Assembly (NCBI GenBank): GCA_004173415.1 | Contig: SEHC01000108.1 | Location: forward strand, 1-9,897 | DNA length: 9,897 nucleotides | Source: Lysobacteraceae bacterium | GTDB lineage: Bacteria; Pseudomonadota; Gammaproteobacteria; Xanthomonadales; Xanthomonadaceae | Direction of reading: 5' to 3' | Shown here: in pieces, positions 1-5,085 of the stretch | Layout: each line of letters starts with the position of its first letter | How positions within the stretch are numbered: the first letter of the stretch is position 1 | The notes under the pieces: generated by a model | Seen by the model: only the letters and a program-made list of their open reading frames with translations | Database searches by the model: none | What the model was told of the DNA's origin: nothing | Position numbers and translations under genes: made by a program

Positions 1-273
1 GTTTGCAAGCGGCCGTCCGTTTCCCTTCGGGTTCGCCGGCGCCTTCAGGTCCCATGCCTTCCACGTCATGGACCGATGCGCCCGCTCCCACTCCGACGCC
101 ATTCGCCTTGCAGATACGGTTCCACCACATGGGTGGCGGCCGCACTCAATTTCTCGCAGCGCGGTTCATCGGGAACGCTTCGGGCAATACCTCGATCACT
201 TGCTGGTCTTTCGTCGTCCGCCTCCGCGTGGGCGCATGTGGCAGTTTTGATCGGAATACTGGAGCTTCATCGA

Positions 274-1632
274 ATGTCATTTGAAAACCTCGGGCTTTCG
301 CCCTTCCTGCTGCGCGCCCTGAAAGAACAGGGTTACGAGACCCCCACCCCGATCCAGACCCAGGCGATCCCGCTGGCCCTGGCCGGCCATGACCTGATGG
401 CCGGAGCGCAGACCGGCACCGGCAAGACCGCCGCCTTCGGCCTGCCGCTGCTGCAGCACCTGGGCACCTCGCCGCAGGCGGTGAACGGCCCGCGCAAGCC
501 GCGCGCGCTGATCCTGGCCCCGACCCGCGAGCTGGCCGTGCAGGTGCATGACAGCCTGCGCGACTACAGCAAGTACCTGCGCATCCCCAGCACCACCATC
601 TATGGCGGCGCCGGCATGGGTCCGCAGCAGGACGCACTGCGTCGTGGCGTGGACCTGATCGTGGCGACCCCTGGCCGCCTGATCGACCACATGGACCGCC
701 GCAACGTGGACCTGTCGGGCATCGAGGTGCTGGTGCTGGATGAAGCCGACCGGATGCTCGACATGGGCTTCCTGCCGGCGATCAAACGCATCCTGGCCAA
801 GTTGCCCAAGCAGAACCGGCAGACGCTGCTGTTCTCGGCGACCTTCGTCGACAGCATCAAGCAGCTGGCGCAGGAGTTCATGGTCGAGCCGAAGCACATC
901 CAGGTCACCCCGAGCAACACCGTGGCCGACACCATCGCCCACCGCGTGCACCCGGTCGACGGCACCCGCAAGCGCGAGCTGCTGCTGCACATCCTGGCCG
1001 CCGATTCGCGCAAGCAGACCCTGGTCTTCGGCCGCACCAAGCACGGCTGCGACAAGCTGACCAAGTTCCTGGAACAGTCCGGGATCAAGGCCGCGGCGAT
1101 CCACGGCAACAAGAGCCAGGGCGCCCGCATCCGCGCACTGAAGGACTTCAAGGCCGGCCGCATCAACGTGCTGGTGGCCACCGACATCGCCGCGCGCGGC
1201 ATCGACATCGACCAGCTGCCGACGGTGATCAACTTCGACCTGCCGATGGTCGCCGAGGACTACGTGCACCGGATCGGCCGCACCGGCCGCAACGGGTCGC
1301 AGGGCGAAGCGATTTCGCTGGTTGCCCAGGACGAGGCCAAGCTGCTGCGTGCGATCACCCGCATGCTCAAGCGCGACGTGGAGATCCGCGACGTGCCTGG
1401 CTTCGAGCCGATCCGTCCGATCCGCTGGGGCAACGACAACCCGCCCAACGAACGTCCGGGCGGCAACAATGCCCCGCGCCGCGCCAACACCGCGCGTCGC
1501 CCGCATTCGGATGCGCCGCGGCATGCGCATGCCGGCCCGAAGCAGCGCACCGCCGGCAATCCCGGCGGCGGACAGCGCGATGGCGCGCGCAGCCCGAACC
1601 CGTACCGCCAGGGTGCACGTCCGGCACGCTGA
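274..1632 (+). CDS. rhlE: ATP-dependent DEAD-box RNA helicase RhlE
   Basis: The 452-residue product is a DEAD-box RNA helicase that unwinds short RNA duplexes and remodels RNPs in the cytoplasm (ribosome assembly, RNA decay, cold adaptation in the family). Visible motifs, in order: Q motif (F3 to Q28, with TPTPIQ), Walker A AQTGTGKT (45-52), PTREL (83-87), DEAD (156-159), SAT (188-190), ARGID (307-311) and HRIGRTGR (332-339). From about residue 384 the protein becomes a low-complexity tail rich in Arg, Pro, Gly and Asn, typical of RhlE and likely RNA-binding. The start is ATG 274, because MSFENLGLSP is the usual family N-terminus; GGAG at 261-264 is a plausible ribosome site, 9 bases upstream. 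The frame stays open back to base 1, but the translated upstream part resembles no protein. Bases 1-273 show no convincing gene or promoter. SrmB/DbpA-type helicases are less likely given the N-terminus and tail. Confidence 0.95.
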   Translation: MSFENLGLSPFLLRALKEQGYETPTPIQTQAIPLALAGHDLMAGAQTGTGKTAAFGLPLLQHLGTSPQAVNGPRKPRALILAPTRELAVQVHDSLRDYSKYLRIPSTTIYGGAGMGPQQDALRRGVDLIVATPGRLIDHMDRRNVDLSGIEVLVLDEADRMLDMGFLPAIKRILAKLPKQNRQTLLFSATFVDSIKQLAQEFMVEPKHIQVTPSNTVADTIAHRVHPVDGTRKRELLLHILAADSRKQTLVFGRTKHGCDKLTKFLEQSGIKAAAIHGNKSQGARIRALKDFKAGRINVLVATDIAARGIDIDQLPTVINFDLPMVAEDYVHRIGRTGRNGSQGEAISLVAQDEAKLLRAITRMLKRDVEIRDVPGFEPIRPIRWGNDNPPNERPGGNNAPRRANTARRPHSDAPRHAHAGPKQRTAGNPGGGQRDGARSPNPYRQGARPAR

Positions 1633-1654
1633 TCGATCGTTAGCGGTTGTGTGG

Positions 1655-1683
1655 AAAGCCGGCCTTCGGGCCGGCTCTTTTTT
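1655..1683 (+). terminator. Rho-independent terminator of rhlE
   Basis: The arms AGCCGGCC (1657-1664) and GGCCGGCT (1669-1676) form a perfect 8-bp stem closed by a TTCG tetraloop. After one C come six T (1678-1683). It lies 24 bases after the rhlE stop codon and should end that transcript before the inverted-repeat element and queD. Confidence 0.92.
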
Positions 1684-1731
1684 GTGTCGCGCCAATGAAT
1701 TTCACCATGGCGCCAAATAAATCTGGACCGT

Positions 1732-1827
1732 CATCCCGGCGAACGCCGGGACCCAAGCTGGCCCGCCGCAATCAGTACGCAGGAACACCTTGTCACCGAT
1801 AGTTGGGTCCCGGCATTCGCCGGCATG
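1732..1827. repeat. REP/MITE-like element with 25-bp imperfect inverted ends
   Basis: Bases 1732-1756 and the reverse complement of 1803-1827 agree at 23 of 25 positions. Each end contains its own small hairpin: CCCGGC/GCCGGG at 1735-1750, and a slightly decayed copy at 1809-1824. Each end carries GGGACCCAA, or its complement, on the inner side. The 46-bp centre (1757-1802) has no reading frame or recognisable content. Repeats of this form (TCATCCCGGCGAACGCCGGG) are common between genes in Xanthomonadaceae and other proteobacteria; that family link is from memory. No target-site duplication is evident. The element lies between the rhlE terminator and the queD promoter. Confidence 0.72.
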
Positions 1828-1862
1828 CCGACCTTTCGATTCACTGCCGACGGTTTATATGC

Positions 1863-1878
1863 CGAAGGTTCGCCTTCG
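1863..1878 (+). other. Small UUCG-loop hairpin upstream of queD
   Basis: CGAAGG (1863-1868) and CCTTCG (1873-1878) form a perfect 6-bp stem around TTCG. No T tract follows. It lies just before the queD -10 element, so it would be transcribed only if a promoter further upstream is used, for example around TTTATAT at 1854-1860. Its function is unknown. Confidence 0.4.
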
Positions 1879-1895
1879 TTGCCTCATCTCCACCC

Positions 1896-1908
1896 TACAA
1901 TGCCGCCC
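1896..1908 (+). promoter_or_regulatory. queD -10 element placed for a leaderless transcript
   Basis: TACAAT (1896-1901) is followed by seven bases and then the queD ATG at 1909. RNA polymerase normally starts 6-8 bases after the -10 box, so the first nucleotide would be at or next to the A of the start codon. No Shine-Dalgarno sequence precedes this ATG, which agrees with leaderless translation. No convincing -35 box is present; CTTCGT at 1874-1879 is the best-spaced candidate. Confidence 0.5.
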
Positions 1909-2262
1909 ATGGACATCTTCAAGATCTTTACCCTGGAAGCCGCGCACCGGCTCCCCAACGTCCCGCCCGGGCACAAGTGCGCGCGGCTGCATGGGCATTC
2001 GTTCCGCATCGAGGTCCACGTGGGCGGCGAACCCGGCGCCGGGACTGGCTGGATCATGGACTTCGGCGACATCAAGGCCGCGTTCAAGCCGATCTACGAG
2101 CAGCTGGACCACCACTATCTCAATGAGATCGAAGGGCTGGACAACCCGACCAGCGAGCGCCTGGCGATCTGGGTCTGGGAGCGGCTCAAGCCCGCGCTGC
2201 CGGCGCTGAGCGAAATCGTGATCCACGAGACCTGCACCTCCGGCTGCCGCTATCGCGGCTGA
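1909..2262 (+). CDS. queD: 6-carboxy-5,6,7,8-tetrahydropterin synthase (QueD)
   Basis: This 117-residue enzyme converts 7,8-dihydroneopterin triphosphate to 6-carboxytetrahydropterin, the second step from GTP to the queuosine precursor preQ0. The sequence closely follows E. coli QueD (about 121 residues). H13, H28 and H30 (in EAAHRLP and RLHGHS) form the zinc site. C24 in HKCARLHGH is the catalytic cysteine; D67 and H68 in LDHHYLN complete the relay; E107 in HETCTSGC is the expected pterin-binding acid. The ending CTSGCRYRG matches the family. The start is ATG 1909 because it aligns with the family N-terminus. An in-frame ATG at 1900 lies inside the -10 box, and one at 1825 lies in the repeat element, so both are unlikely. 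It stands alone with no other que genes nearby. Eukaryotic-type PTPS is less likely given the CxxxHGH motif and short length. Confidence 0.95.
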   Translation: MDIFKIFTLEAAHRLPNVPPGHKCARLHGHSFRIEVHVGGEPGAGTGWIMDFGDIKAAFKPIYEQLDHHYLNEIEGLDNPTSERLAIWVWERLKPALPALSEIVIHETCTSGCRYRG

Positions 2263-2302
2263 GGCCGGTCACAGGCAGTAACCCCCGGGTGTTAGTACAG
2301 CA

Positions 2303-2322
2303 GTGGACCGGGACCGGTCCAC
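2303..2322 (+). other. Hairpin downstream of queD without a T tract
   Basis: GTGGACCG (2303-2310) and CGGTCCAC (2315-2322) form a perfect 8-bp stem with a GGAC loop, 40 bases after the queD stop. The sequence that follows is GC-rich, so this is not a standard intrinsic terminator. It may be a weak or Rho-assisted 3' end for queD. Confidence 0.4.
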
Positions 2323-2398
2323 GAACGGGCCGACGCCCATCCATACAAGCGTTTGATTTTAAACGGATCCTGACCGTTCGTCGGCTGCCGCATGCGAC

Positions 2399-2415
2399 TT
2401 GTTGCAATGCAACAA
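2399..2415. promoter_or_regulatory. Candidate phasin operator 1 (17-bp palindrome, PhaR-like)
   Basis: TTGTTGCAATGCAACAA is a perfect palindrome around a single central base and contains TGTTGC-N3-GCAACA (2400-2414). The TGC-N3-GCA core matches what is known of PhaR, the repressor that controls phasin genes in other proteobacteria. It covers the candidate -35 box (TTGCAA, 2403-2408). That it is an operator is inferred; the palindrome itself is seen directly. Confidence 0.6.
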
Positions 2416-2430
2416 ACAGCCACGTATGCT
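2403..2430 (+). promoter_or_regulatory. Candidate sigma-70-type promoter of the phasin gene
   Basis: The -35 candidate TTGCAA (2403-2408, four of six consensus bases) lies 16 bp before the -10 candidate TATGCT (2425-2430, also four of six). Transcription would start near 2437, giving a leader of about 33 bases that includes AGGAGA (2458-2463), six bases before the phasin ATG. Both boxes overlap palindromes, the arrangement expected of a repressor-controlled promoter. Confidence 0.5.
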
Positions 2431-2441
2431 GCGTCGCAACA
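2427..2441. promoter_or_regulatory. Candidate phasin operator 2 (imperfect palindrome)
   Basis: TGCTGCGTCGCAACA repeats the pattern of the upstream palindrome: TGYTGC, three free bases, GCAACA. One arm pair is mismatched. Its centre lies 27 bp from the centre of operator 1, and it overlaps the -10 box and the predicted start site. Two copies of one pattern on one promoter are more persuasive than either alone. Confidence 0.5.
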
Positions 2442-2469
2442 AAACGTAAATCCCGTCAGGAGATCAACC

Positions 2470-2862
2470 ATGTCCGCCCAGATCAACGAACAGTTCACCG
2501 CCTTCACCCAGCAGTTCTCGGCGGCCGCCGCGCGTGCCAACCGCCTGGCCCTGGAAAATGCCGAGAGCATCTTCGGCGTGCAGCTGAAGACCTTCGAGAA
2601 GAACCTCGAAGCCACTTCGGCATTCTTCGGCCAGCTGGCCGAAGTCCGCGACGTCGAGAGCTACAAGACCGTGTGGCCGAAGGGCCTGCAGGTCGCCAAG
2701 GAAAACGCCGAGCGCCTCGCCGCTGCCGGCCAGGAAGTGATCGGCCTGAGCCTGAAGACCAACGAGGCCCTTGGCCAGCTGGCCAAGGGTCAGTTCGAAG
2801 CCGCCAGCGAAGCCGCCCAGGACACCGTGGCCAAGGCGACCAAGGCCGCCAAGGGCAAGTAA
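2470..2862 (+). CDS. Phasin family protein (PhaP-like)
   Basis: This 130-residue product resembles the Phasin_2 family, small amphipathic proteins that coat polyhydroxyalkanoate granules and limit their size. It is almost entirely predicted helix and has no cysteine. Residues 1-105 carry the heptad-like pattern of the family (FTQQFSAAAARANRLALENAE; FEKNLEATSAFFGQLAEVRD; KENAERLAAAGQEVIGLSLK). The end is an Ala/Lys-rich tail (AKATKAAKGK), as in many granule-binding proteins. The start is ATG 2470 with AGGAGA (2458-2463) six bases upstream. It is monocistronic, with its own promoter and terminator. No PHA synthase, thiolase or phaR is in the window, so an actual granule role is inferred from family and from the PhaR-like operators. 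Phasin-like proteins also occur in species without PHA, where they may act as stress-related helical proteins. Confidence 0.85.
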   Translation: MSAQINEQFTAFTQQFSAAAARANRLALENAESIFGVQLKTFEKNLEATSAFFGQLAEVRDVESYKTVWPKGLQVAKENAERLAAAGQEVIGLSLKTNEALGQLAKGQFEAASEAAQDTVAKATKAAKGK

Positions 2863-2883
2863 CGGCAACACTGCACTGCTCTC

Positions 2884-2907
2884 TGCGCGGAACCCTCCCT
2901 CCGCGCA
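2884..2907 (+). other. Hairpin between phasin stop and terminator
   Basis: TGCGCGG (2884-2890) and CCGCGCA (2901-2907) form a 7-bp stem with a 10-base loop, four bases before the terminator stem. It may protect the 3' end of the phasin mRNA or assist termination. No other role is visible. Confidence 0.4.
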
Positions 2908-2911
2908 ATCG

Positions 2912-2943
2912 ACCCGGCCGCTCACGCAGCCGGGTTTTTTTTT
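2912..2943 (+). terminator. Rho-independent terminator of the phasin gene
   Basis: ACCCGGC (2912-2918) and GCCGGGT (2929-2935) form a 7-bp stem with a 10-base loop, followed by an unbroken run of nine T (2935-2943). Read from the opposite strand there is no T run after the stem, so it acts only on rightward transcripts and does not obviously end bioD. Confidence 0.93.
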
Positions 2944-3020
2944 GCGCGGGCAGGCATGGAAAGGCCGGTGCGGTGATCGCTGGCGATGGATCGCCGATCG
3001 AATCTACCGGCGCCGCGGGG

Positions 3021-3719
3021 CTAGCCGTCTACCCGCTCCAGTCGCCCGGCCAATGCCCGCGGGTCGGGGATCTGCTGGTACGGCAGGCGCCCCCAGCAGG
3101 GCACGTGCAGGCGCCGCTGCAGCAGTTGGAAGTTGTCGTCCTGGTGCTCCATGCCCGGGTCGACATGATTGGCGATCCAGCCGACCAGCCGGCAACCGTC
3201 GGCTTCGACGGCCCGCGCGGTCAGCCGTGCATGGTTGAGGCAGCCCAGGCGCATGCCGACGACCATCACCACCTCCAGTTCCAGCGCGCGCGCCACGTCG
3301 GCCTGGTCCAGCGTCGCCGACAGCGGCGCTGCCCAGCCGCCGACGCCTTCCACGACCACCGTGTCGGCCACCGACCGCAGGCGCGCGAAGGCCGCGGTGA
3401 TCAACTCCATCCGGATCACGATGCCGGCCTCCCGCGCCGCGATTTCCGGCGCCAGCGGCAGCGGCAGCGCATAGGGGTTGAGGTCCGAATAGGCCGGACG
3501 CGGGTCACTGGCTTCGAGCAAGGCCATCGCATCGTCATTGCGCAGCCCCTCGACGCTGTCCACGCAGCCGCTGGCCAGCGGTTTCATGCCGACCGCGCGC
3601 CAGCCCCTGGCCCGCAGCGCATGCAGCAACGCAGTGGAAGCGACCGTCTTGCCTATGCCCGTGTCGGTGCCGGTGATGTAAAGCGGGTTGATGCAAGGCG
3701 GGTTGATCTGCAGGCCCAT
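3021..3719 (-). CDS. bioD: Dethiobiotin synthetase BioD
   Basis: The 232-residue product is the ATP-dependent carboxylase that closes the ureido ring of 7,8-diaminopelargonate to make dethiobiotin, the penultimate step of biotin synthesis, in the cytoplasm. Family features: P-loop TGTDTGIGKTVAS (16-28), KPLASG (46-51) with the conserved lysine, RNDDAMAL (60-67), the VVEGVGGW segment (122-129), and RLGCLNHARLT followed by IANHVDP. Length is close to E. coli BioD (about 225). The start is ATG 3719, which leaves a 12-residue leader before the first strand; GGAG upstream is about 13 bases away, so the ribosome site is weak. No bioA, bioF, bioB or bioC lies beside it, so it is unlinked from the rest of the pathway. 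It is divergent from msrC across a 127-bp gap, and no terminator is visible after its stop. Confidence 0.95.
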   Translation of the reverse strand: MGLQINPPCINPLYITGTDTGIGKTVASTALLHALRARGWRAVGMKPLASGCVDSVEGLRNDDAMALLEASDPRPAYSDLNPYALPLPLAPEIAAREAGIVIRMELITAAFARLRSVADTVVVEGVGGWAAPLSATLDQADVARALELEVVMVVGMRLGCLNHARLTARAVEADGCRLVGWIANHVDPGMEHQDDNFQLLQRRLHVPCWGRLPYQQIPDPRALAGRLERVDG

Positions 3720-3753
3720 GTCCGTTGCCGTTCTCCAATGGCGTTTATTTACA

Positions 3754-3768
3754 TTACTCAGGTTACTC
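3754..3768. promoter_or_regulatory. Direct repeat in the bioD/msrC divergent gap
   Basis: TTACTC occurs at 3754-3759 and 3763-3768, spaced 9 bp (start to start), next to the AT-rich patch TTTATTTACA (3744-3753). On the minus strand it reads GAGTAA-CCT-GAGTAA just upstream of bioD. It does not match the known BirA operator (TTGTAAACC with a spaced inverted partner). It may be a regulator site or part of the bioD promoter. Confidence 0.3.
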
Positions 3769-3833
3769 CGCCGCCATCACTCACGAGGGCTGGCAGGTCG
3801 CGCCTGCGCGGAACGCCACGCTCATGAAAGGGA

Positions 3834-3846
3834 TAGAATCGGGCCC
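3834..3846 (+). promoter_or_regulatory. msrC -10 element placed for a leaderless transcript
   Basis: TAGAAT (3834-3839) is followed by seven bases and then the msrC ATG at 3847, exactly the layout found before queD. AAGGGA at 3828-3833 would be a poor ribosome site at 13 bases and lies upstream of the predicted transcription start. No clear -35 box is seen. Confidence 0.45.
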
Positions 3847-4332
3847 ATGTCCTTCGCCACCCATACCCTGTCCGGCAGCAAGCCGGAGCAGTATGCACAG
3901 CTGGTCGCACAAGCCCGGGCGTTGACCCACGGCGAGCCGGACCGCATCGCCAACGCGGCCAACCTGGCCGCCCTGGTCTACCACGCGCTTCCCGACCTCA
4001 ACTGGGTCGGCTTCTACTTCTACGATGGCACCGAACTGGTGGTGGGTCCCTTCCAGGGCCAGCCGGCCTGCGTGCGCATCGCCCTGGACAAGGGCGTCTG
4101 CGGGGCTGCGGCGAGCACCCGCAAGACCCAGCGCGTGGCCGATGTCGATGCCTTTCCCGGGCACATCGCCTGCGACGCCGCGTCGCGTTCGGAGCTGGTG
4201 GTGCCGCTGGTCCGCGATGACCGCCTGATCGGGGTGTTCGACCTGGACAGCCCGCGCATCGCCCGGTTCGACGAGGAAGACCAGCAAGGCCTCGAAGCCA
4301 TCGCCCGCGTGTTCCAGGAGTCACTGCCATGA
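3847..4332 (+). CDS. msrC: Free methionine-(R)-sulfoxide reductase (GAF-domain fRMsr)
   Basis: This 161-residue single GAF-domain enzyme reduces free L-methionine-(R)-sulfoxide, coupled to thioredoxin, and so repairs oxidised methionine in the cytoplasm. It follows E. coli MsrC/YebR along its length: NWVGFYF (52-58), VVGPFQGQPACVRI with C75, GVCG with C85, and HIACDAASRSE with C109. These three cysteines correspond to the catalytic and resolving residues. E116, D132 and D134 (in SELVVP and FDLDS) match the substrate-binding acids. The start is ATG 3847, supported by the -10 box seven bases upstream and the family length of about 160. The stop overlaps the start of the next gene (ATGA, 4329-4332), so the two are probably translationally coupled. 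A signalling GAF protein is unlikely, because the domain stands alone and the catalytic residues are complete. Confidence 0.94.
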   Translation: MSFATHTLSGSKPEQYAQLVAQARALTHGEPDRIANAANLAALVYHALPDLNWVGFYFYDGTELVVGPFQGQPACVRIALDKGVCGAAASTRKTQRVADVDAFPGHIACDAASRSELVVPLVRDDRLIGVFDLDSPRIARFDEEDQQGLEAIARVFQESLP

Positions 4333-4703
4333 CCGTCGTGAAGATGCGCAACATCGGCCCGAAGTCCGCGGCGTGGTTGCGCCAGGTGGGATTGCGCAGC
4401 CAGGCCGACATCGTCAGCGCCGGCCCGGTGGAAGCCTTCATGCGGGTCAAGCGCGCCGGCTTCCGCCCAAGCCTCAACCTGCTGTATGCGCTGGAAGGCG
4501 CGCTGGCCGACTGCCACTGGCAGGAAGTGCCCGAGCAGCGACGCCAGCTGCTGGTCGCCGAGTACGAAGCCGCCGCCGCCCTGCTGCCGCCGCCGCGCGG
4601 ACGCCCCGCGGCCTCGCCGGTGACCACCACGCACCATGAGCAGCAATACGAAGCCATGCCCGACCCAGGCTTGTTCGACGCCCGCGGCGGCGACTCCGAC
4701 TGA
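4329..4703 (+). CDS. TfoX C-terminal domain protein
   Basis: This 124-residue protein has a TfoX/Sxy C-terminal domain over residues 6-70: MRNIGPKSAAWLRQVGL resembles a helix-hairpin-helix, and the segment FRPSLNLLYALEGALADCHWQEV is characteristic. The N-terminal TfoX domain of the competence regulator Sxy is absent, so a role in competence cannot be assumed. From about residue 89 the protein is a Pro/Ala/His-rich tail with no recognised domain. ATG 4329 overlaps the msrC stop by four bases (ATGA), which marks a shared transcript. Free-standing TfoX C-terminal proteins are widespread and mostly uncharacterised; nucleic-acid contact through the hairpin motif is a guess. No terminator is visible between its stop and the B12 riboswitch 47 bases on. 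Confidence 0.85.
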   Translation: MTVVKMRNIGPKSAAWLRQVGLRSQADIVSAGPVEAFMRVKRAGFRPSLNLLYALEGALADCHWQEVPEQRRQLLVAEYEAAAALLPPPRGRPAASPVTTTHHEQQYEAMPDPGLFDARGGDSD

Positions 4704-4737
4704 TCCTCGCGGCTAGGTTCCAGCGTCCGCCATGGCT

Positions 4738-4743
4738 TACACT
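4738..4743 (+). promoter_or_regulatory. Candidate -10 box for the riboswitch-btuB transcript
   Basis: TACACT (4738-4743) lies about 8 bases before the first conserved aptamer strand, a position that would start the RNA near 4750 with almost no extra leader. No good -35 box is seen at the right distance; AGGTTC at 4715-4720 is the closest. The msrC-tfoX transcript may also read through. Confidence 0.4.
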
Positions 4744-4750
4744 GCGCACG

Positions 4751-4956
4751 CTTCAAGGTGACCCGGCGGCACGCGCCAACGGGTTGAAACGGGAAGCCGG
4801 TGACTCCCCGACCCAGGTCGGAAGGACAGTCCGGCGCTGCCCCCGCAACGGTAAGCGAAGAAAGCCGCGGCATCCGCCACTGTGCACAGGCATGGGAAGG
4901 CGCCACGGTCGAGTGTCCATGACCCTCATTCGCAAGCCCGGAGACCGGCCCTGGAG
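4751..4956 (+). promoter_or_regulatory. Cobalamin (B12) riboswitch
   Basis: This is a cobalamin riboswitch aptamer in the btuB leader. Its conserved blocks appear in order: AAGGTG (4755-4760), GGGTTGAAACGGGAAGCCGGTGA split over 4781-4803, GCTGCCCCCGCAACGGTAAG (4837-4856), CCACTG (4877-4882), GGGAAGGCG (4894-4902) and the B12 box AGCCCGGAGACCGGCC (4935-4950). The outer P1 stem can form between CTTCAAGG (4751-4758) and CCCTGGAG (4949-4956), with one mismatch and one G-U pair. Bound adenosylcobalamin or a related corrinoid should lower btuB expression. No T-rich terminator lies between the aptamer and btuB, so control of ribosome access is more likely than transcription termination. Confidence 0.95.
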
Positions 4957-5072
4957 TCCACTGGTTGCGATGCGGCGGGCATTGCGGCGGCAGTCCGTGC
5001 TGCGGCCTCCCGTTTGCCTTCCCCCTGCTTGCGACTCCATCAAGCCATGCCGCGTACGGGTCGTGCGCGGCC

Positions 5073-5079
5073 GGAGAAG
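5073..5079 (+). promoter_or_regulatory. btuB ribosome binding site
   Basis: GGAGAAG ends six bases before ATG 5086 and selects this start over the in-frame ATG at 5047, which has no such site. As the likely output of the riboswitch, its accessibility should decide btuB translation. Confidence 0.7.
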
Positions 5080-5085
5080 TCGAAC

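Noticed and set aside
277..1695. Long minus-strand reading frame opposite rhlE
   Set aside because: It is the antisense shadow of a gene with complete helicase motifs; its translation is Ala/Arg/Gln/Val-rich without any family pattern.
2982..2995. Hairpin GGCGAT/ATCGCC as a bioD terminator
   Set aside because: The stem has a two-base loop (or 5 bp with a four-base loop) and no T run on the minus strand.
2289..3827. Plus-strand frame of about 500 codons spanning the phasin and bioD regions
   Set aside because: It runs through the phasin gene in another frame, through its terminator and antisense to bioD. High GC keeps the frame open.
4882..5085. Upstream in-frame ATGs for BtuB
   Set aside because: They lie in the riboswitch or its linker, lack a ribosome site and would place sequence before a clear signal peptide.
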